Positions 7,923 to 17,316 of a stretch of DNA of 56,442 bases are shown here, one piece after another. The notes under the pieces are model-generated. The model did no database searches. It was not told the DNA's origin and saw nothing but the letters and a program-made list of their open reading frames with translations. The stretch is from the NCBI GenBank assembly GCA_934295165.1, contig CAKRAT010000004.1:1-56442 (forward strand), in the 5' to 3' direction. The stretch is from an uncultured Dorea sp. (GTDB lineage Bacteria > Bacillota > Clostridia > Lachnospirales > Lachnospiraceae). Made by a program: the position numbers and the translations under genes. Each line of letters opens with the position of its first letter. Within the stretch, counting starts at the first letter, position 1.

Positions 7923-10900
7923 CTATTCTATGCTTTTCAGTGATTCTACCATATCAATCTTCTTCAGTTTAAAATACATTACCCAGTTTACAAATAATGA
8001 GAACCCTATTGTAAATAAGAAACTGTAAACGAAGCTTAACAGATCAATATTCCTTCCAAACATTGCTGTATCAATCTCAACTGTCTGGATCACAAACAAA
8101 TGCAGCACTTTTCCTGCCACGCATCCTACGACTGCCCCGATCAGCGTCAGCAATATATTTTCACGGAATACATATTCCGCAACTTCCATATCATAGAATC
8201 CCAGAACTTTTAACGTTGCAAGTTCCCTCTGCCTTTCCGTAATATTAATGCTGTTCAGATTATAAAGTACAACAAATGCGAGCATTCCCGCAGAGATGAT
8301 CAGTACAATAATAACCAGATTCAGACTTGTGATCATATCATCGATCTGTCCCTTAATATCATGCAAATACGTGATACTCAGCACCTGATCTCTGGAAATG
8401 ATCTTTTCTCCGGCTTCTTTTATCCGTTCGTCTGTATATCCTTTTTTTGCCTTAAAGATAATCGAATTATATTTTACAGATTTTCCATATACTTCCTTAT
8501 AATATTCCGATGTAAAATACATGTAATGCCCCATATAATTTTCACATATATGTGCGATTTTTACTGTAACAGCTTTATCATTTCCTTCTTTTACTTTTAC
8601 CGTATCTCCTTCTTTTACATTCAGAAGTTTCGCTGTTTTCTCACTTACAATCACTCCGTCATTAGAAAGTGTATATGTTTCCTTTGTCTTCCTGTCATGA
8701 AAATCCAGATATTTTGCTGCATCCTCAGAATCTTCCAGTACACACTGGTAGGTACTTCTTTTTTTGTTACCTTTCAATACCGTAACATTTTTCATCTTCA
8801 TATCCATAAATGCACTGATATCCGTATCTTCTTTCAGGAAGTCTTTCAGCTCCTCTTTTTCTTTATCGGTAACACCGTCTTTATAAAAAATATTACCATC
8901 GTAAAGTTGTATTTCCTCATACTGGATATCTGCAATTTCATAAATAGAATCTTTGATTCCATATCCGACCAGCATCAGGGCCATACATCCTCCGATTCCG
9001 AAAATCGTCATAAAGAATCGTTTTTTATAACGCATCAGGTTACGGACCGTCGATTTCCATGTGAAATTTAATCGTTTCCATATAAAGCCAATCCGCTCTA
9101 AAAATACTCTTCGTCCTTTTTTGGGTGCCGGCGGACGCATCAGCACAGCTGGTTCTGCCGCCAGTTCCTTATAGCAGGATGCCAGAGTAGCTCCTATCGT
9201 ACATACAATGGATGCCGCAGAAGCCATTACTGCGTAACTCATATGATACGGCACATAAATCTTCGGAATATGCGGATACATGATTTCATATGCATAGATG
9301 ATGATATATGGAAGTATCTTTTCGCCCAGTAAAACTCCAAGCACACTTCCTCCTGCTGTTGCAAGAAATGCATATCCCAGATATTTGGAAGCAATCGAAA
9401 AATTACCGTAACCAAGTGCCTTCATTGTTCCGATCTCAATTCGCTGTTCCTCTACCATACGTGTCATACCGGTCAGACTGATCAGAGCCGCTACCAGGAA
9501 GAACATCACTGGAAATACCTTTCCAATTGCCCGCATACGGTTTGCATTATCTCCAAATCCATCATATTCTACTAATGTACTTCTATTGTATACATACCAT
9601 TTTGGATTCTTTATCTTCTTTATCTGATCTTTTGCATCAGCAAGTTTTTTCTCGCCTTTTGCAATCTCTTCCTCCGATTTCTTCTTTCCGTCTTCATATT
9701 CTTTTCTGGCATCCACAAGTTTTGCTTCATTCTGGGCAATCTCTGCTTCACCATTCTTCAATGTCTGTTCCTGTGTCTCAAGTTCTGCTTTGCCTGCATC
9801 CAGTTGTTTCTGTCCGGATTCTATACTTGCAGCCGCACTGGCAAGCTTTGCTTCACTGGCATCCAGATTTGCTTTTGCCTGATCAAGTTCCGTTTTGCCT
9901 GCTGCAAGCTTCTGTTTTACCTTATCCAGTTCTGCTTTTTTCTCCTGATATCCCAGCTCCTTCTCATCCAGTGTCTTCTTCGTCTCCTGTGCCTGCAGTT
10001 CCATTGCCTGGATCTTCTGTAATAATTCTTGATCCTGATCTGGCTGTTGTTCTGCATCCGTCTCTGAATTCTGTCCCGGATCTGCCCCCGGATTCTGCTC
10101 TGAACCGCCTGCCGCCTGCGCTTTCAATGCTTCAATTGTATTTAAAAGTGTCTGATATCCTGTCCAGCCTTTATCCAGTTCCTCTCTGTATGCGGTCAGT
10201 CCCTGTTCCCCTGCCTGGATCTGAGCCTGCGCTTCTGTACTCTGAGAATCATAAGCAGCCTTTCCCTGTTCATATTGCTTCTTTCCCTGCGCAAGCTGTG
10301 TCATGCCATTTTGATATGCTTTCTCTGCCTGATCCAGTTCCTTTTGCTTTTCATTTATGGTCTGCTTTGCTGCTGCAAGCTGTGTCTTACCGCTTTCAAT
10401 CTTTTCCTTTGCCTGTGAAAGCTGTGTCTCCCCATCTGTGATCTGCTTTTCGGCATCTGAGAGCTTCTGCTGTGATTCTGCTTTGCCATCATCCAGCTTT
10501 TTCTGTGCTTTTGCCAGCTTTTCTTCTGCATCACCGACAAGCTCTTCCTTACGGATTTTTCCACGTTCTTCTGTAATTGCTTCGATTCGTTTTCTGACTG
10601 TTTTTACCTTCTTTTTATATGCGCCGGTGTAAGCAGTCAGATCTTTTGCTCCTTCCACCTGCACATACATTTCCGTGTATACATCCAGATTAAATGTGTT
10701 CTCATCTACCACTACGAATCCGTTAACGATACCGGTACCGATGGTTGTACTTCCACGGCTCAGTGAAATATAGCACGGTGAATTTCCTTTTCCGACAACT
10801 TTCAATTCCTTCGTTTTTAAAGTATCCGTCACCTTCTCATCTGTTTCGGATCTTAACTTTATCGTCTCACCGACTTTATAATTCATCTGGTCATCTACCA

Positions 10901-11294
10901 GACATTCTCCGGGCTTCTCCGGCATACGTCCCTCACTGACCGTAACTTTATTCATGTCCTCCATCGCTGACATTACATGAAGTACATATTGTTTTTTATT
11001 CCTGATATTCAGGAAATCTGCACTGCAGGCCCCTTGGACCTTCTCTACTCCCTTTACTTTCCTGACTGCCCGTACATCATTTTCCGTGATTCCAAGTGTA
11101 CTGACAGCCTTGATATCCATCAAATCCGACTCATCAAAATATGCATCGCCCGTAATTCTCATAGAAGGTTCCGATGCCCTGATTCCGGAAAAGAATGCCA
11201 CTCCCAGAGCAACAATAAAAAGGATTGAAATAAAGCGTCCGAAGCTGCGCCGGATCTCCATGTAAAAATTCTTGCGTGTTATTTTTTTTGCCAT
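7923..11294 (-). CDS. FtsX-family ABC transporter permease with long coiled-coil insert
   Basis: 1123 residues. One membrane segment near residues 20-38 is followed by an extracytoplasmic MacB/FtsX-like region, then a very long Ala/Lys/Glu/Gln heptad region (about 250-565) broken near 395-420 by a Gly/Pro/Asp/Gln-rich linker. Three membrane segments follow (starting RAIGKVFPVMFFLVAALISL), then a second extracytoplasmic domain (about 770-960) and three C-terminal membrane segments. It pairs with the ATPase gene 26 nt upstream. FtsX-type exporters use ATP to drive periplasmic or surface conformational change; the coiled coil should project outside the membrane. Substrate unknown. The stop is 38 nt from the CIRCE of htpG. 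Confidence 0.9.
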   Translation of the reverse strand: MAKKITRKNFYMEIRRSFGRFISILFIVALGVAFFSGIRASEPSMRITGDAYFDESDLMDIKAVSTLGITENDVRAVRKVKGVEKVQGACSADFLNIRNKKQYVLHVMSAMEDMNKVTVSEGRMPEKPGECLVDDQMNYKVGETIKLRSETDEKVTDTLKTKELKVVGKGNSPCYISLSRGSTTIGTGIVNGFVVVDENTFNLDVYTEMYVQVEGAKDLTAYTGAYKKKVKTVRKRIEAITEERGKIRKEELVGDAEEKLAKAQKKLDDGKAESQQKLSDAEKQITDGETQLSQAKEKIESGKTQLAAAKQTINEKQKELDQAEKAYQNGMTQLAQGKKQYEQGKAAYDSQSTEAQAQIQAGEQGLTAYREELDKGWTGYQTLLNTIEALKAQAAGGSEQNPGADPGQNSETDAEQQPDQDQELLQKIQAMELQAQETKKTLDEKELGYQEKKAELDKVKQKLAAGKTELDQAKANLDASEAKLASAAASIESGQKQLDAGKAELETQEQTLKNGEAEIAQNEAKLVDARKEYEDGKKKSEEEIAKGEKKLADAKDQIKKIKNPKWYVYNRSTLVEYDGFGDNANRMRAIGKVFPVMFFLVAALISLTGMTRMVEEQRIEIGTMKALGYGNFSIASKYLGYAFLATAGGSVLGVLLGEKILPYIIIYAYEIMYPHIPKIYVPYHMSYAVMASAASIVCTIGATLASCYKELAAEPAVLMRPPAPKKGRRVFLERIGFIWKRLNFTWKSTVRNLMRYKKRFFMTIFGIGGCMALMLVGYGIKDSIYEIADIQYEEIQLYDGNIFYKDGVTDKEKEELKDFLKEDTDISAFMDMKMKNVTVLKGNKKRSTYQCVLEDSEDAAKYLDFHDRKTKETYTLSNDGVIVSEKTAKLLNVKEGDTVKVKEGNDKAVTVKIAHICENYMGHYMYFTSEYYKEVYGKSVKYNSIIFKAKKGYTDERIKEAGEKIISRDQVLSITYLHDIKGQIDDMITSLNLVIIVLIISAGMLAFVVLYNLNSINITERQRELATLKVLGFYDMEVAEYVFRENILLTLIGAVVGCVAGKVLHLFVIQTVEIDTAMFGRNIDLLSFVYSFLFTIGFSLFVNWVMYFKLKKIDMVESLKSIE

Positions 11295-11320
11295 TGATTC
11301 CCATCACCCCAATCCTGTTA

Positions 11321-12025
11321 TTACCATTCGATTGTTTCTACCGGCACCGGATGGGAATTCTCTATGATTCGATTCACCCGGCCATTCTTAATCTTGATCA
11401 CACGGTCTGCCATTGGTGCGATTGCCGAATTGTGTGTGATCAGAATTACCGTCATTCCACTGTTCCGGCAGGTATCCTGCAATAATTTTAAAATCGATTT
11501 TCCCGTATTATAATCAAGTGCCCCTGTAGGTTCATCACACAATAATAACTTCGGGTTCTTCGCAAGTGCTCTCGCAATAGACACTCTCTGCTGTTCTCCT
11601 CCCGATAACTGTGCTGGGAAATTATCAAGCCTTTCCCCCAGTCCTACATCTTCCAGAACTTCTTTTGCATCCATTGGATTCTTACAGATTTGAAGTGCTA
11701 GTTCTACATTTTCCAGTGCGGTCAGATTCGGAATCAGGTTATAGAACTGGAAGACGAATCCAATATCATCCCGCCTGTATGCCGTCAGCTGTTTTGTTGA
11801 ATACGTTGCAATATCCCGCCCGTCAACCAGCACCTGCCCGGACGTGGCTGTATCCATCCCGCCAAGAATATTAAGAACCGTCGTCTTACCGGCTCCGCTT
11901 GGTCCGACTACGACCGCAAATTCCCCTTTCTTAATCTCAAAGTCGATTCCAGCCGCCGCCATAATCTCAACTTCGCCCATCTGGTATATCTTTTTAACAT
12001 CTTTCAAAGTCACAAATTCACTCAT
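11321..12025 (-). CDS. ABC transporter ATP-binding protein (LolD/MacB type)
   Basis: 234 residues. Walker [11 protein letters not shown]-loop [16 protein letters not shown], signature [16 protein letters not shown], Walker [13 protein letters not shown] and H-loop ITHN are all intact. The sequence and length fit the MacB/LolD/FtsE group, which energises FtsX-like permeases. The permease gene follows 26 nt downstream. A GGAGG-like site precedes the ATG. The promoter region carries a small palindrome (12077-12089), beyond which the large repeat element begins. Confidence 0.95.
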   Translation of the reverse strand: MSEFVTLKDVKKIYQMGEVEIMAAAGIDFEIKKGEFAVVVGPSGAGKTTVLNILGGMDTATSGQVLVDGRDIATYSTKQLTAYRRDDIGFVFQFYNLIPNLTALENVELALQICKNPMDAKEVLEDVGLGERLDNFPAQLSGGEQQRVSIARALAKNPKLLLCDEPTGALDYNTGKSILKLLQDTCRNSGMTVILITHNSAIAPMADRVIKIKNGRVNRIIENSHPVPVETIEW

Positions 12026-12060
12026 GTAGCTTCCTCCGTGTCGTGTGTATTCGTATGTTA

Positions 12061-12089
12061 ATTATACCATCTTTTTTGTGGAAACCACA
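12061..12089 (-). promoter_or_regulatory. Promoter with palindromic operator candidate for the ABC exporter
   Basis: A -10 TATAAT reads on the minus strand at 12066-12061. At -35 spacing there is no consensus box. Instead a palindrome TGTGG-AAA-CCACA fills 12077-12089. A weak -35 covered by a palindrome is a common layout for a repressor or activator site, but no regulator gene is adjacent. Confidence 0.45.
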
Positions 12090-12101
12090 GGGAGAATTTT
12101 T

Positions 12102-12755
12102 TATTTAGTTCATCATCGTGGCTTACCCCGGTTCATGAGAAAGAGTTGGTATTCTGTTTGTTGCTGGATGTCACGATGCAGAAGTTCTAAGGCAGTCCGC
12201 CTTCCCTAAGGGCAAAAGCCACTCCGCTCAAACTCACCCCTACGGGGTTCAAACAGTTCGCTCCGTGTCTTTAACGGGAAGTCAAACTGCCTAAGAACTT
12301 CTACACATCGCGCCAAAATACGCATCAAACAGAATACCAACTCTTTCTCATGTCGTGATTGGCCAATGATAATGAATTCAATAGAGGGACTGTAACCGTT
12401 GTGCAGCCGGAAAGTTGTGGTGGAAGCCTTGATTTTCCGGCTTTTTGTACACTTCCGGTATCACAACGGTTACGGTTCTTCTGTTTAATTATTATGGCAT
12501 GCGAAAACCTAAGGAATAAAACTACAAGGTCCCAGCCTGTGCATACGGACTCATGGTTGGTAATTCTTAAGTAAAAAAGTTGACCGTTTGCTCACAAAAA
12601 ATTCACTGTTTGAGACGAATGTCGAGTTTGGATTTTTTGTGAGCTCGTTTTTAGGTCAACTTTTTTGCTTTAGAATTTCCCCATGTTGGAGTCAGCACAG
12701 GCTGGGACCTTGTAGTTTTATTCCGGTCGGTGACAGCCGCTATAATAGATTAAAC
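12102..12755 (+). repeat. Multi-hairpin repeat element, copy A (full three-hairpin form)
   Basis: No gene in this 0.65-kb stretch; it is built of three hairpins. HP1: arms 12134-12160 and 12326-12352 (27/27 paired), with an inner stem 12180-12196/12286-12302. HP2: 12392-12403/12462-12473. HP3: 12513-12542/12695-12724 (30/30 paired), with further stems inside. Modules are bounded by versions of TTTAATTATTATGGC in both orientations. The outer ends (ATCATCGTGGCTTACCCCGG and its partner before 12755) form imperfect terminal inverted repeats. Short ORFs inside arise from the palindromes. It lies 6 nt from the gatB stop codon. No transposase inside, so MITE-like. Confidence 0.85.
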
Positions 12756-12761
12756 AGAAAA

Positions 12762-14195
12762 TCACTTCAACATCTCCCGCAATTTCTCATTCACCATTCC
12801 AGGATTTGCCTTTCCTTTCATGGCCTTCATGGTCTGTCCGACCAGTGCGCCGAGTGCTTTTTCTTTACCGCCTTTATAATCGGCGATTGCTTTCGGGTTC
12901 TTCGCAATGACTTCTTTTAACACTTCTTCCAGTGCGCCTTCGTCATTGACTGTCTTTAATCCGTGTTCTTCTACATAACTTTCCGGATCTACATCCTTTT
13001 CAAATACCTGCTCGAATACTTCTTTCGCGACGGAACTGTTAATGGTTCCGGCTTCTGTAAGTCCGATCAGTTTGGCAAGATTAGCCGGTGAGAAGCTGAT
13101 ATCTTCCGGTTCCATGCCGTGTTCTTTTAACAGGCGCATGGTTTCTACCATCAGCCAGTTAGATACTTTCTTAGGTTTTCCACAGATTGCCGTCGTCTCT
13201 TCAAAGATGTCCGCCATGTGTTTGGATTCTGTGAGGATTTCCGCATCGTACTGTGGGATATCGAATTCTTTTTTATAACGTTCCAGTTTTTCATCACGGA
13301 ATTCCGGCTGTTTTGCTTTGATCTTTTCGATCCACTCATCATCGATCACGATCGGTACCAGATCCGGTTCAGGGAAATAACGGTAATCCTGAGCATCTTC
13401 TTTAGAACGCATTGCGTGAGAAGATTCTTTGTTGTCGTCCCATCTTCTGGTCTCCTGGATAACAGCTTTTCCTTCTTCGATGAGTTCAATCTGACGTTCT
13501 CTTTCCCCTTCGATGGCTCTTACGATTGCCTTGAATGAGTTCAGGTTCTTCATCTCTGTTCTGGTTCCGAATTCCTGTGTGCCGACTTCTCTTACCGATA
13601 AGTTGACATCCGCTCTCATCGAACCTTCCTGAAGCTTACAATCTGATGCTCCAAGATACTGAATGATCGTTCTTAATTTTTCCAGATAAGCGATAACTTC
13701 TTCTGATGAACGCATATCCGGCTCGGATACGATCTCAACAAGAGGTACACCACTTCGGTTAAAGTCTACCAGTGATGTATCATCCCATTCATCATGTACC
13801 AGTTTTCCGGCATCTTCTTCCATATGCATCTCGTGGATGCGGACTTTCTTCTTTGTGTCACCAACCGTGATCTCTACATATCCATTTCTTGCAATCGGCT
13901 GATAGAGCTGTGAAATCTGATAGTTCTGCGGGTTGTCCGGATAGAAGTAGTTCTTACGGTCGAATTTGCACACTCTTGTAATATCACAGTGTGTTGCAAG
14001 ACCGATTCCCATTGCATATTCTACGACCTGTTTATTTAATACCGGAAGCGATCCCGGCATACCGGTACAAACCGGACATGTGTGTGTATTCGGTGCTCCT
14101 CCGAATGCAGTACTGCATCCGCAGAAGATCTTCGTCTTTGTTGCAAGTTCTACATGGACCTCAAGTCCAATGACTGTCTCATATTGTTTTGCCAT
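12762..14195 (-). CDS. gatB: Asp/Glu-tRNA amidotransferase subunit B
   Basis: 477 residues, the normal length. Binds the misacylated tRNA and activates its side-chain carboxylate for amidation by ammonia from GatA. GLEVHVELATKTKIFCGC opens the cradle domain, CPVCTGMPGSLPVLN follows, and a YqeY-like helical tail ends near REMLK. It is the last gene of the T-box operon; gatA ends 2 nt upstream and GGGGGA precedes the ATG. Given the upstream AspRS and the Asn-sensing T-box, its main job here is probably Asp-tRNA(Asn) to Asn-tRNA(Asn). The transcript runs straight into repeat copy A, whose hairpins may serve as its 3' end. Confidence 0.97.
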   Translation of the reverse strand: MAKQYETVIGLEVHVELATKTKIFCGCSTAFGGAPNTHTCPVCTGMPGSLPVLNKQVVEYAMGIGLATHCDITRVCKFDRKNYFYPDNPQNYQISQLYQPIARNGYVEITVGDTKKKVRIHEMHMEEDAGKLVHDEWDDTSLVDFNRSGVPLVEIVSEPDMRSSEEVIAYLEKLRTIIQYLGASDCKLQEGSMRADVNLSVREVGTQEFGTRTEMKNLNSFKAIVRAIEGERERQIELIEEGKAVIQETRRWDDNKESSHAMRSKEDAQDYRYFPEPDLVPIVIDDEWIEKIKAKQPEFRDEKLERYKKEFDIPQYDAEILTESKHMADIFEETTAICGKPKKVSNWLMVETMRLLKEHGMEPEDISFSPANLAKLIGLTEAGTINSSVAKEVFEQVFEKDVDPESYVEEHGLKTVNDEGALEEVLKEVIAKNPKAIADYKGGKEKALGALVGQTMKAMKGKANPGMVNEKLREMLK

Positions 14196-14197
14196 GA

Positions 14198-15667
14198 CTA
14201 TCTGTCCCCCTTTGCAAGTTCTGGTGCATCATACGCTTTTGTCTGCTCAAATGTATATGCTGTCTGAATGATTTTGTTTTCTTCGAAACAATTTCCGATC
14301 AACTGCATACCAACCGGAAGTCCTTTGGAATCTTTTCCTACCGGAATCGTGATTCCCGGAAGTCCTGCCAGGTTGACAGAAATTGTGTAAATGTCTCCCA
14401 GATACATCTTGATCGGGTCACTTAAACTCTTTCCAAGTTCCGGTGCCGTTGTCGGAGCCGCCGGAGCCACGATCACATCATATTTTTCAAATGCTTTATC
14501 AAATGCTTTCTTAATTAACGCTTTTGTTTTCAGAGCCTTCAGATAGTATGCGTCGTAATATCCCGAACTCAGGACGAATGAACCAAGCATGATTCTTCTC
14601 TTTACTTCCGGTCCGAAACCTTCGGAACGAGATTTCTTATACATGTTGTGAAGGCCTTCGTATTCCTCTGTACGATAGCCATATTTTACGCCGTCAAAAC
14701 GTGCAAGGTTGGAACTTGCCTCAGCCGATGCAATGACATAATATGCCGGAATCGCATATTTTACCAGACTTAAGTCAAATTCTTCTACGACTGCACCTTT
14801 CTCTTCCAGTACCTTTACTGCCTGAAGGATATTTTCCTTCACCTCAGCATCCAGACCATCTCCGAAATAATCTTTCGGAATGCCGATTCTCATTCCTTTT
14901 ACATCATCCACCAGTGCTGATGTAAAGTCATAGCTTTCGCGTTTGATCGATGTGCTGTCTTTTGGATCATAAGAAGCAATGCTCTCCAGGATCGTTGCAC
15001 AATCTGTCACATCTTTCGCAACAGGTCCGATCTGATCCAGAGAAGATCCATAAGCAATCAGCCCGTAACGGGATACTGTTCCATATGTCGGTTTAATTCC
15101 GACTACACCACAGAATGAGCTTGGCTGACGGATAGACCCGCCTGTGTCGGATCCAAGTGCATATGGTGCTTCTTCTGCTGCAACAGCTGCACAGCTTCCT
15201 CCGGAAGATCCTCCCGGAACGTGCTCTAAGTTCCATGGATTCTTGGTCGATCCGAAATAAGAAGTCTCGGTCGTACTTCCCATGGCAAATTCATCCATAT
15301 TTGTCTTTCCAAGGATAACAGCCCCTGCTTCTTCCAGATTTTTTACTGCCTCTGCAGTAAACATCGGCTGGAAATTTCTAAGAATCTTCGAACTGCAGGT
15401 TGTCATCATTCCCTTCGTACACATGTTATCTTTGATTGCTACCGGCACACCTGCCAGCGGTCCTGTAAGTGTTCCGTCATCAATTAACTTCTGCACTTCT
15501 TCTGCACGCTTTAATGCGCCCTCTTTATCAAGTGTTACAAAACTATTTACATCTTTTTCTACTTTTTCAATCTGTGCAATGAAGGCTTCCACGGCTTCCG
15601 CAACAGATATTTCTTTTGCTTTGATTTTCTTTCCAAGCTCTACTGCTGTAAGACTTGTAATATCCAT
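14198..15667 (-). CDS. gatA: Asp/Glu-tRNA amidotransferase subunit A (amidase)
   Basis: 489 residues from the ATG at 15667, which has AGGAGG at good spacing; an in-frame ATG 96 nt further upstream would overlap gatC and has no such site. The amidase catalytic triad is visible: Lys in IKDNMCTKG, Ser in GGSSGGSCAAVAA and the nucleophile Ser in GSDTGGSIRQPS. It frees ammonia from glutamine and channels it to GatB. It follows gatC by 13 nt and precedes gatB by 2 nt. Confidence 0.97.
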   Translation of the reverse strand: MDITSLTAVELGKKIKAKEISVAEAVEAFIAQIEKVEKDVNSFVTLDKEGALKRAEEVQKLIDDGTLTGPLAGVPVAIKDNMCTKGMMTTCSSKILRNFQPMFTAEAVKNLEEAGAVILGKTNMDEFAMGSTTETSYFGSTKNPWNLEHVPGGSSGGSCAAVAAEEAPYALGSDTGGSIRQPSSFCGVVGIKPTYGTVSRYGLIAYGSSLDQIGPVAKDVTDCATILESIASYDPKDSTSIKRESYDFTSALVDDVKGMRIGIPKDYFGDGLDAEVKENILQAVKVLEEKGAVVEEFDLSLVKYAIPAYYVIASAEASSNLARFDGVKYGYRTEEYEGLHNMYKKSRSEGFGPEVKRRIMLGSFVLSSGYYDAYYLKALKTKALIKKAFDKAFEKYDVIVAPAAPTTAPELGKSLSDPIKMYLGDIYTISVNLAGLPGITIPVGKDSKGLPVGMQLIGNCFEENKIIQTAYTFEQTKAYDAPELAKGDR

Positions 15668-15680
15668 AACCGTTTTCCTC

Positions 15681-15974
15681 CTATCCGATCGTCTTTGGTA
15701 CTTTGAAGCTCTGGTCTTTTTCCAGCGGCGCATTCGCCAGTGTCTCCGCACTGCCGTCTCCATTTGTCACGACATCTTCGCGGAATACATTCTTTACCGG
15801 AAATACATGTGACATTGGTTCAATTCCATCTGTATCCAGCTCATTTAAAGTATCTATATAATCCAGCATTTTTTCCATATCTGCTTTGGCATCTTCTTTT
15901 TCCTGACCGGATAATTCCAGTTTTGCAAGAATACCAACGTATTCTATGGTCTCATCTGATATTTTATTTGCCAT
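15681..15974 (-). CDS. gatC: Asp/Glu-tRNA amidotransferase subunit C
   Basis: 97 residues, the expected size. The family pattern is clear: [14 protein letters not shown], then [19 protein letters not shown] and the [11 protein letters not shown] tail. GatC wraps around the GatA/GatB interface and stabilises the complex. Located between the zinc-ribbon gene and gatA in the T-box operon. Confidence 0.95.
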   Translation of the reverse strand: MANKISDETIEYVGILAKLELSGQEKEDAKADMEKMLDYIDTLNELDTDGIEPMSHVFPVKNVFREDVVTNGDGSAETLANAPLEKDQSFKVPKTIG

Positions 15975-16023
15975 CTTTCTGCTCCTTCTTTCCTGTTCTT
16001 ATATGTCTATGCAATCCGTAAAT

Positions 16024-17256
16024 TTATCTGTTATAAAAGCCATAATAATCTGTCGATGCAATCCGTTCTGCCGGAGTAAGCTTTAGCTTTAATCCCTCCG
16101 GTACTTCCACCGTCGCATTCTGGGGAATTACAAGATAATGGAACGTGTTACCGTCTATTCCATCTTCTGACAGATACTGACTCCAGGAATTTATCTGCTC
16201 CTGTTCCTCGGAATAAATTCTTACATCCACATTTCCATCACCGGAAACATGGCTGAGATCATATATTCCCGGTTCAAAGTCTCTTCCGGCTGTCAGCGTT
16301 TCCTGACCTTTTATCTCCACTGATTCTGTAAGTGGATTGCTCTGTGCCGCCGTTTCCAATGCGTCCGTATCCTGTGCATTATCTGTATGCAGTTTTTCTT
16401 TTGTCTTGCATTTTAATGTAAGTACTGCTCCCTTATAGAGACGGATATCTTCAATCTTATCTTTCTTTCCCTCTGTATATTCATACAGATAAATACTGTT
16501 CTCCGGATCATCAATCTGTACCGTATCATAATCATCTTCCGGCGTGACCGTATAGATTCCTTCCGGAATCTCCACACCTACCAGATAATTACCGGAAGTA
16601 AGTTCGTAATCTGCACTTTCTCCCTCTTCCGGGATTTCACGCGTCACATACTGATAATGATCGTAATCTGCTTCATCCGCATCATCTGCATTCTTACTTC
16701 CTGTATCCTGGAAGATATCCTGAACTGCATCTTCAACCGCATATTTTATATCATATTTATACTCGTCATAGAGACTTCCTAAGACTGCAACCGCTATAAT
16801 TACCGGAATCACTATTTTCAGCAGTCTTCTTCTTTTCGCAGTATCCGCAGTCTGTGCATACGTTTTCCGCTTTGTCCCGGTATTTTCCGACTCATTCATA
16901 CGATATTCCTGACTTCCGTAACTGTATGTTACTGTCTTCTCTTTCTTTCGTTCTGAAGTCACCGTTCTTTTCTGTGCTGCTTCTTTTCCGGCTTTTGTGT
17001 AATCCGTTTTTCTGTAATCTTTTTCTCTATGATCTGCTTTTTTGTGATCGGTTTTTCCGTAATCAAATTTTCTGTCAGCTTCCTGATTTTCCCGTTTTTC
17101 TATCCTATCATGTATATGCGTCAAAGGCATCCCGTCGCAATCACTCTGATTGATCCGGTAATTCTTGTCTGTCTTACTATTATCAAGTCCACATTCTGTA
17201 CAGATTCCTCTGCTATTTAATTTTCCCCCGCATAAACTACATTTTTTCCCAAACAT
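16024..17256 (-). CDS. Zinc-ribbon single-pass membrane protein, function unknown
   Basis: 410 residues from the ATG at 17256, chosen because GAGAGGG sits 7 nt upstream; an ATG 21 nt earlier has no ribosome site. The N-terminus has two CxxC pairs (CSLCGGKL, CTECG), a zinc ribbon. A Lys/Asp/His/Tyr-rich repetitive segment (KTDHKKADHREKDYRKTDY) follows, then one membrane segment (about 145-162) and an outer part with two related beta-rich units (GNYLVGVEIPEGIYTV; GRDFEPGIYDLS). It sits between aspS and gatC, so it shares T-box control, but nothing in it suggests a tRNA role. Confidence 0.75.
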   Translation of the reverse strand: MFGKKCSLCGGKLNSRGICTECGLDNSKTDKNYRINQSDCDGMPLTHIHDRIEKRENQEADRKFDYGKTDHKKADHREKDYRKTDYTKAGKEAAQKRTVTSERKKEKTVTYSYGSQEYRMNESENTGTKRKTYAQTADTAKRRRLLKIVIPVIIAVAVLGSLYDEYKYDIKYAVEDAVQDIFQDTGSKNADDADEADYDHYQYVTREIPEEGESADYELTSGNYLVGVEIPEGIYTVTPEDDYDTVQIDDPENSIYLYEYTEGKKDKIEDIRLYKGAVLTLKCKTKEKLHTDNAQDTDALETAAQSNPLTESVEIKGQETLTAGRDFEPGIYDLSHVSGDGNVDVRIYSEEQEQINSWSQYLSEDGIDGNTFHYLVIPQNATVEVPEGLKLKLTPAERIASTDYYGFYNR

Positions 17257-17316
17257 ATGATTTCCCTCTCTTGACATGTTATCGCTGGTATCATATCTAT
17301 TATACCCTAATCCCCA

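Noticed and set aside
9527..10441. 304-codon plus-strand frame, Leu/Pro/Ser-rich
   Set aside because: Antisense of the coiled-coil region of the FtsX-like permease; no ribosome site and low-complexity composition.
12600..12640. Hammerhead-ribozyme resemblance of the HP3 apex (CTGTTTGAG...CGAG)
   Set aside because: The core differs from CUGAUGAG/CGAAA at required positions, and no cleavage-site stem was found. Kept only as a conserved loop.
12588..12920. Open frame starting MLTKNSLFETNVEFGFF, also present as 19402-19683 on the other strand
   Set aside because: It is read through the HP3 palindrome of the repeat element and identical only because that DNA is identical. It has no ribosome site, and its other part is antisense to gatB or to the small membrane gene.
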